Part shown: positions 30,583 through 42,528 of the stretch, piece after piece
Layout of the letters: each line of letters begins with the position of its first letter
Numbering within the stretch: the first letter of the stretch is position 1
NCBI GenBank assembly: GCA_000827205.1
Contig: KN832564.1
Coordinates: forward strand, 27,080-91,079
Direction: 5' to 3'
Origin: Plicaturopsis crispa FD-325 SS-3
Taxonomy: Eukaryota > Basidiomycota > Agaricomycetes > Amylocorticiales > Amylocorticiaceae
DNA: 64,000 nucleotides
Program-made: the position numbers and the translations under genes
The notes under the pieces: model-generated
The model's input: only the letters and a program-made list of their open reading frames with translations
Told to the model about the DNA's origin: nothing
Database searches by the model: none

Positions 30583-32152
30583 TTAAAGCGACTCTGTTTC
30601 CCAGTCCGAGAACAGATCAACCGCCTCATGCAGCCGCGTACATACCTGCTTCACCTTCTCCTCATTGACATTCGCCACCGAAAACCGGATCCACCGGCGG
30701 CTCTCCGCCGCTTCCTCATCGTCCACCCCGGGCGTAGGCGCGGGCAGGAAAAACTCAGCCGGCAGCAGTACAACTCCCACCTCCCCCGCTAGCCGCCTGC
30801 ACACCTCCTCGGCCGCACGTCCCCGCCACGGATGGCGCACGAACGCAAAATAACCGCCTTGGGCACCGATGCGCCACCCTCTCGTGCCACCCTGCCCACC
30901 CTCCAACGCCGCCCTATATACCGCGTGCTTCCGCTCCAGCGCCTCCTTCCCTGACGCCACGAACGGGCGCAGGCTCTCGAGTAGCGGTGCCAGCGCCACC
31001 TGGGGTGCGAGCGCAGCGCTTATCTGCACCGTGTCGAGGATTGCGCCTATAGGCGCTGTCCCGAGGGTAGATGAGGACAGGAGGAGCGGCGAGGCGATGA
31101 GCAGTCCAAGTCTGTGCCCCGGGATGTGGTACGATTTAGAAAATGAGAATAGATGGATTAGGGTCGCGCGCCAGGACCACGGCTGGGAGGAGGGCACGCC
31201 AGGCAGCGGGCCTTGGGCTGACGGCTCGAAGAGCCTGTGCGGTGTACTGGTGAAATCGCGGTATGTCTCGTCGAGGATGAGGGCGATATTGTTGGTACGA
31301 GCGAGTGCCGCAAAGCTTGCGAGAAGTGCGGGAGGGTAGATCGCGCCCGTCTGTGCGGCGGCAAGCTTGAATGTTAGACGAAATAACAAAATGGAATGAA
31401 GATTGATGTCGCACCGGATTATTGGGCGTGACCAGGGCGATTGCTTTTGTACGCGGTGTAATCAGGGCAGCGCAACGGTCGACAGAGGGGATGAACCCGT
31501 CAGAAGGAAGGGTACGCAGCGGGACAGGCGTGATACTAAGCATCGTCATCGCCATTCTATGCAAGTACGTCTATAAATTAGTATACTCTGAACGGTAGCA
31601 ACCGAGTGAATCTCAAGTCCGCACTGGTGATCAAAATACCTACAGTGTGGAGCACCAATCAATACGGTCGAGATTATCTAGAGATAGACGGCACACTAAC
31701 CAAGGTGCAGGCAGAATAATTTCGTCTCCAGCATCCGCCAAAGCCATGACCGCCGCAACGAAGGCCATATTCGCACCGCCCGTCACCGCGACATCATCTG
31801 CTGTCACGTCCGCATCTGCGCCATATGCACGGTGGACTTCAGCTGCAGCAGCTGTGCGTAGAGCTGGAAAGCCGAATGAAGGGCCATATGTGGTATTGCG
31901 CGGGTCTGCGGCAGCTGCACCAAGGGCCTCTAGGAGCACGGGAGGAGGTGGAGTCGCAGGAACTCCTTGAGCCATGTCAAGAAGAGGCTTCTCGGGCGTC
32001 TGTGCGTATGAGGCTGCCCATGCATAAGCGCGTGGTATGCTAGTAAGGCTCCTCCGTCAGTGTGAATATTCGGGCATGAGTGCAATGTCGTACGGGGGAG
32101 AGATCGTGTTTCTGATGCCTTTTGACAAACGGAATGCCAGTGGTTCCTCCAT
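30583..32152 (-). CDS. Class I/II PLP-dependent aminotransferase
   Basis: Five exons (32152-32094, 32039-31701, 31639-31625, 31556-31415, 31350-30583) sum to 440 residues. Fold-type I landmarks in order: LLDMAQGVP; TYGPSFGFPALR; VAVTGGANMAFVAAVMAL; PAPWYFDHQM; VTPNNPTGAIYPP with the substrate/PLP Asn; LDETYRDF; and the PLP lysine in FSFSKSYHIPGHRLG. The third exon is just 15 nt (codes YFDH) yet is needed to keep the frame and the conserved PWYFxHQM. It likely transaminates an amino acid with a 2-oxo acid; substrate unknown. The fungal subgroup resembles aspartate-aminotransferase-like proteins. Confidence 0.85.
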
Positions 32153-32817
32153 AATACAGATTGAGATAGACAAGTTGGTGCACTGCCCGCCGTCGAGTTG
32201 TCGTCCAGAGTCCTATGAAATATGTCACATTCGTAACGGTAAAATAGAATCTCAGAGATCTCACGCTAGATCTGGCGTTGAGTGACCGATTAAGTAGCGA
32301 TCGGGAGCCGGATCTCTCGGTTCGTTATAAGTACTGAACGCCCATGCTATGTTTTTCTCTTGACCAAAAACATGCTGCCATCAATTTCACAAGTACCCCG
32401 AGTCCACTGGCAACGATTATTCTGTTTCTCAGAGGCGCTCAATGTACGCGAAATGCGGTGTACTCCTGGGTCGACTTCTAAGTTGGGGATGCTGGCAGCT
32501 TTGGACTTGTCGTCCGCCTCCGAACCAATTGCACAGATAATGACTCGCTACAGAACGAAGGGCGAGTCGCAATCTGAATATGTCTTGCATCGCTTTAGTA
32601 CCTTTCTCAGTGAGCACAGTACTGAATCGACATGGTCCAGCGACTTTGCACATCTCCCAGATCGATCATACTGCGCACTCACAACATTGGATTTGATAAC
32701 GTTTGTTTCAAGCCTCGTAGCCCCTGTTTCCAGGATGAATAAAAATCCTAGCCCTGGACATTCGTGCACTATATCGGCCGCTCATTACCCTCACAATCAT
32801 CTATCTGCCCCAGCAAT
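32153..32817. other. Divergent intergenic region, no gene recognised
   Basis: Lies between two divergent genes (aminotransferase on minus, WW protein on plus) and must hold both promoters. A frame at 32360-32944 has no domain or family features and runs across the WW gene's first exon and intron in another frame, so it is not called. Confidence 0.4.
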
Positions 32818-33933
32818 ATGGCGTCCAAAACAGACCAGGACGCTCTGTACGACCCTACACTTCCAGAAGGCTGGTACGCAGCTTGCCTCTAATTGTCATG
32901 AACTCACTTTTGACGAAATACCGATCTCCTATTCACAGGATTAAGCAGCACGATCCCGTGCACGATACATTCTTCTTTGTAAATACGCGCGCTGACCCGC
33001 CGTTTTCGACATGGACGCATCCCGCCCCGGATACACGTACGCCGACCGCGAATACGCAGATGGCGTATACGGGCCAGGCGCCCGCGTTTCCGGAGGCGCA
33101 GCCCTATCTACAGGCTCAGTCGTCTTCTTCGCCGCAGCCAGCTCCTAAAGAACAACCTGCCCCGCAACAGCAATATATCCCGCAACAGCAATATATCCCG
33201 CAACAACAATCCGTCCCCGTGCAACAATTTGCTCCTCAACAATATGTTTCCCAGCAGCAACCTCCACGTGCCGAGGGACAAAGGACCTCTTCCCAGCCTT
33301 CCTCAAATGGAGCACAGGACAAAGGCACTGCCACGGCACTGCTCGGCGGCGCAGCAGCTGCCGGCGTAGGCACCTTACTTTTGAGCTCACTCACGCATAG
33401 TGGGAATCGCCACGGCTGCGGCTGCGGCCGTCATGGCTGCGGCGGCTGCGGTTACGGAGGTGGCGGTTATGGGGGAGGCGGTTATGGAGGCTATAACGGT
33501 GGAGGCGGAGGCGGAGGTGGGTTATTGGGCGGCTTGCTTGGAGGTAGAGGGGGAGGGGGAATGTTCGGTCCACCTCATGGTAAGTCATCGCTTAGCTTCT
33601 TCTGCGCTCGTTCCGCGTCGGACGTGTCTCTTTTCAGTGTATATTTACTGAAATCCTATCATCATGCTAGGACCACCCATGGGCTGGGGCGGAGGTGGAC
33701 CTGGCGGCGGCGGTCATCATCACCACCACCATGGCGGAGGTACGTATTTTCGTCAACTCTGGCATATTCAGCGGCTCATGAGTAACACAGGTGGCGGCCC
33801 CTTCGGTGGTGGTGGCGGTGGTCCATTTGGCGGCGGCGGCGGTGGAGGACCCTTCGGTGGTGGCGGCGGCGGCCCCTTCGGTGGAGGAGGAGGTGGTGGG
33901 CCTGGTGGTCGCGGTGGTCGCGACGGTGTGTAG
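32818..33933 (+). CDS. WW-domain protein with Gln- and Gly-rich regions
   Basis: Four exons (32818-32873, 32939-33579, 33671-33739, 33791-33933) sum to 302 residues. The first splice joins LPEGW to IKQHDPVHDTFFFVNTRADP, then STWTHP, giving one WW domain (residues about 15-45) with both Trp and the aromatic YF position as FFF. Next come PQQQYIP repeats, a hydrophobic small-residue segment (TALLGGAAAAGVGTLLLSS) and a Gly-rich tail with GYGGGG, a six-His run and GGPFGGGG repeats. WW domains bind proline-rich ligands. The tail resembles low-complexity wall or condensate-forming proteins. A later donor (GTGTGT at 33926) may allow a longer end. Confidence 0.8.
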
Positions 33934-34492
33934 CAATTTTATATCCTTTCCAGCATATAACTAATGGTCTGTCCATAGATGGCTGCCAAAACCAGTGACG
34001 ACCGTCATGCACTGCTTCTAGGGCGCGCTCACTTGTGTGCTTTGGCTAGTATCAAACGGCACAACAGGGTCGCAGCAGATCATTTTATGTGTGCGAATAC
34101 TTACGGCGGCATAGCCCAACTAGCTAGCAGTTGCCCCCACTACTGATTCCATTGGCTACACACAACAAAAAGCACTGGGCTAAAATTGCACTCGTAAGTA
34201 AGGCGTACACACGATAAAAATCATACGCGTTGGACTTGTTCCATTTCCACTGCATGCATCGCGAGACTCAAATTGCTGCCTACTAGGGGTGCCGAGGGTC
34301 CGGGATTTCTGGGTTCGGGGTCTTCCTCTTCCACACTTACTTAGCAACGATTTCATCTGAATCAGCGTTCATTACACTGCTTGTCGTTTTTCTTGCTGGT
34401 TGTGCCTCAGGCTCCTAGTAGCGTCTCTGGAATCACGCTGCGCGTGTGTGCACAGTCCCCTGACGTTCAAGCCAAACAAAAAAACATCTTTC
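33934..34492. other. Intergenic; start of a duplicated segment
   Basis: No gene seen. From about 34284 (GGGGTGCCGAGGGTC... GGTTCGGGGTCTTCC) the sequence has a diverged second copy at 36716, so the duplication that made the methyltransferase pseudogene begins in this spacer. Confidence 0.5.
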
Positions 34493-36486
34493 ATGGAGGA
34501 TGAATCGACGGCAAAGCCGATGCTGGCCATCCGCGATCTCCTAGTATCACCTTTGGCGTCGTCGATACTCAACACGCACCCAAACCACATATCCACCACC
34601 GAATTTATGCTACCCGTTCCCTGGCTGCCGTGGTGGGACTGGGCCGCCGACCTGCGCGCGGACGACGCCGAAAATCCAAAATGGCTGGAGCTGGTCCGTA
34701 TGTACGTGAACGAGGAGTATGAGTCTCCATATATGGATAAGGTGCGTCTTAGTCACATCACTGGTTTGCATTTTATCTGGCGCCCGGCAACTCCGAGTCC
34801 TCTGGAGATTCGTCGCACGGTTCTCGCGCACACTAGACTGTATCCACCCGGTTTCTTCAGCAGTCACTCAACCAAGCTCTCCAGGTGCGGCACCAGTAGC
34901 ATTTCGTGCAGCGGAGATGGCGGAGCTGTGTTTCAGCCGCCCGAGTGTCAAGTATCATCGCTACCACAGGTCATACTACTGCGAAATTCTCGTGAATCTC
35001 GCGCTTTCATTCTATGTACTAAAGAGTTATGAGCCACCTCCAAAGGAGTTGCCAGGGAGCCTGTGTCTGCTATTTTTTTGGTCCGCAAATTGACTCCAAG
35101 ACCCAAGTTTCCAGAGGAGCTGCGGCAGCTAATACAGGATATACGGCGTCTAGAGTTATGCAGACGTCCCGCACACATCCCTACCGGTACGTCCAGCGAT
35201 TTGTTTCGATATGAATGTGAATTGCGACTGACCCAGCGCAGGAACATGCAGCTTCGATGACACGCATGGCATGTCTCCCAAAAAGGCGCACGAAGTGAAC
35301 CGTATGACCGCGTATATCGAGCACCTCCTCGCTTCTTCCCCGTCGCTCCGTTCGATCAATCACGTCGTCGACGTCGGCGCTGGCCAAGTCCGTCTCTCTC
35401 CCTTGCTATCGCCCTCTCATGTATTATACACCGCCAAAATAACGATGATGTTGTCTCTCCTCTATCCTCTAGGGCTACATCTCACGCGCGCTCAAAGACC
35501 ACCTCGGCTTGCGTGTTCTCGCGCTCGACTCGAACGACGCACAAACGACGGGTGCGGAACGCAAGGCTGCTGCTCAACAAAAACATCGGTGTCGCAATGC
35601 ACCAAAATCTCCAGTGGTTGTCGAATCTACGTCCACAGGAAGCATAGCGCACAAGACAATGCATATCACGGCGGAGACCTTGCCCCTGGCCATCGACCAA
35701 TGGATATCCGCCGAGGCACCTACCGACGTTGATGAACTTCCCGTCCTTTTGGTCGCCCTGCACGCGTGTGGCTCCCTCACGCCAGACATACTACGCACAT
35801 TTCTAGCGCAGGGTCGCGGAACAGCATGGCGGCCCGCCGCGCTTGTTGTTGTCGGATGCTGCTACAACCTGCTCGCGCCGAAGGGTGCGTTGTCATGTAT
35901 TTTCGTTTAGGCCTATCCACTGACTCCCGCAGACTTCCCGCTATCGCGAGCCCTCGCAGCGGCCGCACCACCAACACTCACACCAGGGCACCTCCACGTT
36001 GCCGCACAAGTGCCCGCCCAGTGGTTGCGCACCCCCGCCGCGCACGCCTCCGCGACACTTGCCGTCCGCAAGGTGACCTACCGCGCGCTGCTGCAGCCGA
36101 TCCTCGAGGAGGCGCTGCGCCTCGAAGCCGCGCGGCGCGTAGACGACGGGACGGGTGAGACGCCCGAGAACCGGCGCCTGGGGAAGCTGCCCGACGCCGC
36201 GTATGCGGACTGGGACACCTTCCTCGCGCGCGCGGGCGAGAAGGTCGGGCTGCGCTGGGGCGCGGGCGCGTGCGTGTTGTCGCGCGAGATGGAGAGCAGG
36301 GTCGCAGTGCTGCATGTGTTGAGGTGTTTGCTGGGGCCTGTGGTGGAGAGTTTAATACTGCTGGACCGTGAGGCGTGGGTGCGGGAGGCGTTGGGTGGGG
36401 AGATGGGTGTCGAGCTCGTGAATTTGTTCGATCAGGGTACGGGCAGCGGAAGGAATGTGGGCCTCGTTGTTTTTCCGAAACCGTGA
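34493..36486 (+). CDS. METTL25/RRNAD1-type methyltransferase
   Basis: Multi-exon protein. First coding exon: 34493 or 34607 to 34741 (PWLPWWDWAADLRADDAENPKWL, EYESPYMDK). The region 34742-35090 holds one or two exons I could not place with certainty. Clear exons follow: up to 35186 (PEELRQLIQDIRRLEL), 35242-35387 (MSPKKAHEVNRM and VDVGAGQ), 35473-35884 (GYISRAL, VALHACGSLTPDIL, VVGCCYNLL) and 35933-36486 (LHVLRCLLGPVVESLILLDR, ELVNLFDQGTGSGRNVGLVVFPK). VDVGAGQGY is the SAM-binding loop; KKxHEV and VGCCYNLL are family marks. Related proteins include a histidine methyltransferase in animals, but the substrate here is unknown. Confidence 0.8.
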
Positions 36487-36715
36487 CTCGAGGTGTACAA
36501 TGAAATTCCAGTGAAGCTCGCATCCCTGAAGAAAAGCTCGAGATATTGAGAAGTAACGCCTCAAAGTATGTCAACGGTCAATGAGTATGTCATCCAAGCG
36601 AGCCCTAGACTCGAGCCAGTTAAGACACGCGACGATTTTTTGTAGCGTGGTTTGTGGACCTGGGTCGAGTTTCGCATCAACCCAGACTCGAGAGAACTGG
36701 CCCTTGATCGAGCGG

Positions 36716-37930
36716 TGCCAAGAGTCTTTAATATCAGGGTTCGGGGTCCTTCCAAATTCAGGAGTCGCCGCTTGCGTGCGGCGTGCGCGCTCATGCTTCT
36801 CAATCCTTCATCTTGCTTGTCGTTTGTTGCTATCGTTGTGCACTCCTAGTCTGATTCGGAGTCCCCAATCGAACCAGTGCTCATTCGCCAAGAGACTTTC
36901 CCGGCGTCAAAGCTCACCGAAGCCCATTAACCTATTTTCCGCTGGTGGGAGCACTGGGTCAATTCACAGTTTGTTGCTCGAGGGCAAGTCGATGTTACCA
37001 TCCACGATCCCCTGGTTCCTCCTCTAGCATCGTCGGTACTCAAAACGCACCCCACTACCTCTGCAAATTCACTTGCAATGCCCACCCCTTGGCTGATATG
37101 GTGGGCCGCCGACGACCCCGAGGGCCCCAAATGACCGGAGCTTGTCCGTATGTACGGGTCCGAATGCTTGAAAGTCCTGATACTAAATTGGTGAGTCGAC
37201 TATATTGGTGACTGGTGCTGTCACTGCTGTGGCGCACGCGGCCGGCAACCCCGAGTCCTCCAGAGGGCCCTTACAAGGAGCGTGCTATGTCACGTCAGGA
37301 TGCCCACCTGATTCTGGGGAAAGCTGGTGTGCTCGCGTGCAGCAGAGACGCCGGGATGATAAGGCCTGCTCAGATATTCGAGATCGTGGACGAGGTTTCA
37401 CGGCTCCAACAGATCTACCCGTACGCGCGACTTCTGAAGGAGTTGTGAGGGCGCGTTTCCCCGCGTCCTATCGTTTATAACTTGACACCATGATTGTAGT
37501 CTCCAGACAAACTTCAATACCAGCTTATGCAACATATCGGTGCGTTCTCACAGCTCCATGTCTGTACGTACTCAATAACATTGAGAGCAGGGCGTTGCAT
37601 GTGCTATGGTGTATCTTCGGGCTCGTGCTGGAGAGCCTAATCCTGTTGGACGGTGGGACCGCGTGGCGTCGGTGTGCGACGATCTGGGTGCAGGGACAAA
37701 TGCCGACCCGCATGCGGGCCTCCCGACTTAAAACTCGAGTCTCGAGATACACGACGAAGCGGTGGAGCCAAACGTCAGGGAAGCATACCGTATGTTCAGC
37801 ATTACATTCAGTGCCCTGTATGTCGCGATTCAATCTGATAGGGCTTTCGGCCGCCTGTTCAGAGGATGCAAAAGTGGAAACAAACGCAGAAAACTCTCTC
37901 AGGAGGATACACTTGGACGATCGATGACGA
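36716..37930 (+). pseudogene. Broken duplicate of the methyltransferase gene
   Basis: The upstream spacer (GTGCCAAGAGTC... GGTTCGGGGTCCTTCC), the N-terminal exon (PTPWLIWWAADDPEGPK, then an in-frame stop, then PELVRMYGSE) and the C-terminal part (RALHVLWCIFGLVLESLILLDG) of the gene at 34.5-36.5 kb are all repeated here in the same order. The SAM-binding core (VDVGAGQGY) is missing. It is a tandem duplicate that has lost its middle and its frame. Confidence 0.8.
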
Positions 37931-38184
37931 CTCGGATCAGTTTGCGACCCGGGCAAGTCGGGGAGGGTTGTAGTTGGCCAGACAAAGAAAGTACTGCATA
38001 AAATCGCTACAAAAATACAAGCTAGAAATTGCTGGTCCTGCTGGCACATTTTGACGAGATGGATGAATTGAGGTCGTGCATAACCAAGTTGAATAAAATA
38101 AAACGGCGAACGACGATAAAATGAAGGAATATAAACATACAAAGTTACGAGGGATTGTACCAAAGACCCGGGGCCGACAACACC

Positions 38185-39458
38185 TAGACTGTAGAGAGTC
38201 TGTCTATGAGAAGGTAAACCTGTCGATAGACAGACTGTTAGAGCTGGGTTTAAAACACTTGCCTGCGCGCTCGGTCTTAGCCGGACGTCTCAATGCGGGA
38301 ATTCCGACCGCATTGGGATTTTGCAGAGAGAATACCTCTGCCTCTGTCGACGACCGTTCACCGTCGTTTTACACTCGTCTTGCCCCATCTTTCTAGCTGC
38401 GTAATATGAGCTACCTCGAGACCTAGCGGAATGTCATACAGCAGCTTTCGAGTTGAACAGGACCCAAATCCATCCGATCTTGCTGCGACAACCTCGCGCT
38501 TGGATCCGTCGACAACCGGAAACGGTCACTCGATATTGTAGCAAGCATCGGCTCTCTCTCAAGCAGGGAGAGCATCATGGTACATCTCGTCGTCCGTAGC
38601 TCCTGGACCCATCGCGTTTCGCGACCGTTTGGATACGGTATTTCGACACCAAGTCGTGTCCCCGCCGCTGGTCGAGCCCCCGCTCCCGCTCCCTGCTACA
38701 CCGTTCATTCGATTTCAGCACACCGTAAATCAGCACGATTGGGATGCAGGTGCTCGCACCTTTGCTCCTCGGGTACGGATGAAGACGGAAGAGGCTGCGG
38801 TAGATCGCGAGGGGGACCCAGCTTCACATGTGGTTGATGGTGCTTTGGCGGCGGGCTTCCCAGGTGCGCTATCGCATCTTCAACACCAATTCTTCAGCTA
38901 ATTCAATGATGGAATATAGATCGAAATTATGCAGTACCCTTGTGCCGGAGAAACTCGCTGGAGCGCACACCAGAAGGCGGCGCTGGACGCGCTGAAGGTC
39001 CCGATGCGCAAGGGCCGTGTCAGTCCTTGGGACGCCTTCGCATATGCGATTGCGCCAAACACGCGACCATCTATACGCTGACAAGGACGCATGTCTCGCT
39101 GAGCCGAGCGCGTTGAGGCACTCGAAGAGCTCTTCGGGCTTGCTGACTTCACAGTAGTAGCCAAATCTTCGAAGCTGAGCTCCCGGACATTTGCGATTAT
39201 CATGTCCATGGCGAGCACATTAAATGATCTAGTATAGAATTCAAATTTACAGGCAGCGGAGGGGTTTACACAAGTAGAGATAGTAGAACGCCTCTTGCGC
39301 GTCCTCGATACGCGTTGCTCTCTAAAATCCAAATGCGGTCGGAATTTCCGCATTCAGAAATTCGGCTAAGGCCGAGCGCGCACGCAAGTGTTTTAAACCC
39401 AGATCCTCCAGGCTGTCTATCGACAGTTTTGCTTCATAGACAGTCGGTCACCAGGCTA
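38185..39458. mobile_element. Mutator-like non-autonomous TIR element
   Basis: Long inverted ends of about 150 bp (38185-38332 and 39311-39458, roughly 80 percent alike), both containing CTGTCTATGA, the palindrome CTGTCGATAGACAG, GGGTTTAAAACACTTGC, GCGCGCTCGG and AATTCCGACCGCATT. A 9-bp direct repeat GACAACACC flanks it at 38176-38184 and 39459-39467. Long TIRs with a 9-bp duplication indicate the Mutator (MULE) superfamily. The 970-bp interior has no transposase. Instead it contains gene-like GC-balanced sequence, including an open stretch at 38629-38901 and WSAHQKAALDALKVPMRKG at about 38960-39010, so it may be a Pack-MULE that picked up host gene parts. Confidence 0.75.
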
Positions 39459-39675
39459 GACAACACCGCGATCAGCACGACCCGAGCCCAACTTTCTTTC
39501 GTCCACGGTCCACCTCCGCATTCTCATCTGAACAAGAATAGTATGCCACTCAAGCTGGCCTTGACCTCCTCTTATTCTCTTCCTCCTCCTCCTCCCTTGT
39601 TCTAACCGCGCTCTCTCCCTAATATACCCCTCCCTTTTTCCTCTGCTGGCGGGGTGTACTAGCCGCTCACCGACC

Positions 39676-42528
39676 ATGCCGGACCCCTCTACCCTCGCGA
39701 CGACGGCGCTCCTCGTCCTGCTGCCACTGCTCACTTTCTCCTATGCGATATCCGGCTTCGTGCGGCTGCTGTTCAGGCAACAGCTCTCGCCACTCAGGGA
39801 CCTCAGAGGCCCGCCGGTGCCCTCGTTCTTCATGGGCAACCTCATGGAGATGCACGATCAGGAGAACACCAACCTCATTGGAGAGTGGGAGGCGCGCTAT
39901 GGGTCTACTTTCACATACAGAGGTACGCAAACGACTCCAAGTTTCGTTTCACGCGTTTGAACATGTTGAACAGGGTTTATTGGCGGCTGCCGCCTAATGA
40001 CAACGGACCCTGCAGCCATCGCATACGTGCTCGGCCATGCGTATGATTATCCCAAACCCGATTTCGTTCGAGACAGTTTAGCCACCATGGCCGCTGGACA
40101 TGACGGGCTGCTCACAGTCGAAGGAGACGTGCATAAGAGACAGGTATCTATCCCGGCCTATCCAGCTGGTCGCAGCGTTAATCGGTTTCACAGCGTAAAA
40201 TACTGGTGAGTTAGGAACCTGTTCTAGAACATGTTGCTTCTAGTGGTTGCGCCGGTTTCCTACGGAAAACCCTTCTTCAACGCGTGAACGCCGAAGTGGC
40301 ACCACCGGATTCTGTATACACCCTTCTCCATCGCTCCTGAGCGTGTCGGGTGGGCATTTTGCTTCGTGTATATTGCTCACTAATTCCATACGAAAATTCA
40401 TTCCAATTTTCCCCTCTTCAGACCCCGGCATTTTCCTCGTCGCACATAAAGTCATTACACCCAATATTCTGGCAAAAGGCTATACAAGTGCGTTTGTATC
40501 CAATTCGTCACACACTTATACTCTAATACAATCCCCTTGTTCCTCATTCGCCCCCAGTTGAGGGATACATGGCTTAAAATGGCGCAGGAAACCCCAGCAC
40601 CTCGTGTCGACGCCTTATCGTGGTTAAGCCGAGCTACACTCGATATAATCGGACTCGCTGGTAAGTTCGACAGACAATCCAGGGGCGCGAAGTATAGGGT
40701 GCTCTTCATTAATATCTTACACGCTAGGCTTCGGGTACACCTTCAACTCGCTAGCGAACGAGGATAACGAGCTCGCGAATGCGTTTAGCGTTATTTTCTC
40801 CACGGCGCGCAAGTTCCGTGTAATGACCATCCTGCAAGTCTGGTTCCCATTCTTGCGAAAATTCGTACGCACGCTCTCATTTTTCTCTCGCTGTTTTTCT
40901 CACCTATTTAACGTGCGATTTTCCCATCGCAGCGGCGAAATACAGATACGATGAACAAAGCGCAGGCTACGATGCATCGTATCGGCCTGCAGCTGATCGA
41001 CGAACGTGGTAAGGAAGTTGCTGCCGAGAAAGCAGCCTCTAGTCCCGGGCACATCGACGGCGACAGAACGCTCGAGGGCCGCGATCTCCTCACCGTCCTC
41101 AGTGCGTCCAAACTCTCACTCTCACCACATCTCTTAGTCCACTGCTAACCTACCTCACCGGCCCGCCCATAACACAGTCCGCTCGAACCTCGCCTCCGAG
41201 CCCGCGCAGCAGATGTCCCTCAAGGAGATCCTATGCCAGATCTCGACCTTCATTTCCGCGGGGCACGAAACGACCTCCTCCGCCCTCACCTGGTGCCTCT
41301 ACGCGCTCGCGCAGTGCCCGCGCGCACAGCACCGCCTGCGCGCCGCCCTCTCCACGCTCGAACCGCACTCCGCGACGCTGGGCGAGGACCTAGCGCGCGT
41401 GCGGTACCTCGACTGGGTGGTGCGCGAGACGTTGCGCGTGCACGCGCCGGTGACGAGCACGATGCGCGTCGCCGCGCGGGACGACGAGATCCCCGTGGGG
41501 CGGCATTTCGTCGACCGGCACGGCGTGGCGCGCACGTGCATACGCGTGAAGCGGCACGATATCATCTCGATACCCATCCAGGCGGTGAATAAGAGCAAGG
41601 CTATCTGGGGCGCTGACGCCCAGGTCTTCAGGTGCGTCGTCTGATACGATGTGTGGTGTGGTGTGTGTTGGGTGTGTGCTGGATCTGATGATGATGTGGC
41701 ACACTTCTTTCATTTACGTTGCAGACCAGAACGTTGGGAAAGTCCGCCGGAGGAAGCGAAGGCCGTGCCAGGGCTCTATTCCAACACCCTAACCTTCCTC
41801 AATGGAAACCCCCTGAATGGCAACCGCGCGTGCATTGGGTACAAGTTTGCGCTCGCTGAGTACGTCCGCTCCCTCTTCTTCAATTCTATTCCATTGTATG
41901 GTTCTAGGCCTAACAGACGAGACACCGAGTCTGGTTCTGTGTATGCCCTTTCTTTGCCTTATGCGGCTACGAAACGCGATGTGCGGTAGCTGATGTTTTT
42001 GGTTGTGGGCCTGCAGGATCAAGATATTTTTGTATGTTCTTCTCCGCGACATTGAGTTCGCGATCGACCCAGCGATCGTCGTCGAGAAAAAAGTCAAGTG
42101 AGTCCTTCCGTGCCGAACACTTCTTGGTACTGTGCTCGTGATTGGCATGGGCCTTGTTTTCCTCCGGACAGTTTCGATCCATCACCGGCTTCTCTCCCCC
42201 TTCTTCTCTGCCCCCGTGTATTGCCCCTTTCCTTTCTGCACCCGTGTGTGTGTGGCTTGTGTTTTCGGCGTCTTGTTCGCTTCCGCGTCCCTTCCTACCT
42301 ATGTGCATGCGACTCGCGAGTGGGCCTTGACCGAGATCTGACCGCACTTCTAACCCTCCCTTCTCTTGCAGCGTCGTCACCCGCCCGTTCGTCAAATCGG
42401 AGCCCCATCTTGGAAACCAGATGCCGCTGTTCATCCGGCCGGTGGTGCACCCCCTCGAACCCTCCTCTCCTCCCCTTTCGAAGACGCCACCACCCCTCTA
42501 CGCTTCGCCCACGTCCAGCCCCGTGTAG
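39676..42528 (+). CDS. Cytochrome P450 monooxygenase
   Basis: Eleven exons sum to 576 residues: 39676-39922, 39974-40143, 40194-40205, 40422-40487, 40558-40660, 40728-40864, 40933-41101, 41178-41631, 41725-41859, 42017-42097, 42372-42528. N-terminal ER anchor (TTALLVLLPLLTFSYAISGFV) and proline-rich hinge (LRGPPVPSF). I-helix oxygen-binding motif ISAGHETTSSAL, ExxR as ETLRVHAP, PERW, and heme loop FLNGNPLNGNRACIGYKFALAE, shown here in parts FLNGN and RACIG with the axial Cys. The third exon is only 12 nt and gives RKIL within HKRQ-RKIL-TPAF, a conserved P450 helix C region. Substrate unknown. The intron before exon 11 is long (274 nt). Confidence 0.92.

Noticed and set aside
32360-32944. 195-codon frame upstream of the WW gene
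   Set aside because: No recognisable motif, and it overlaps the WW first exon and intron in a different frame.
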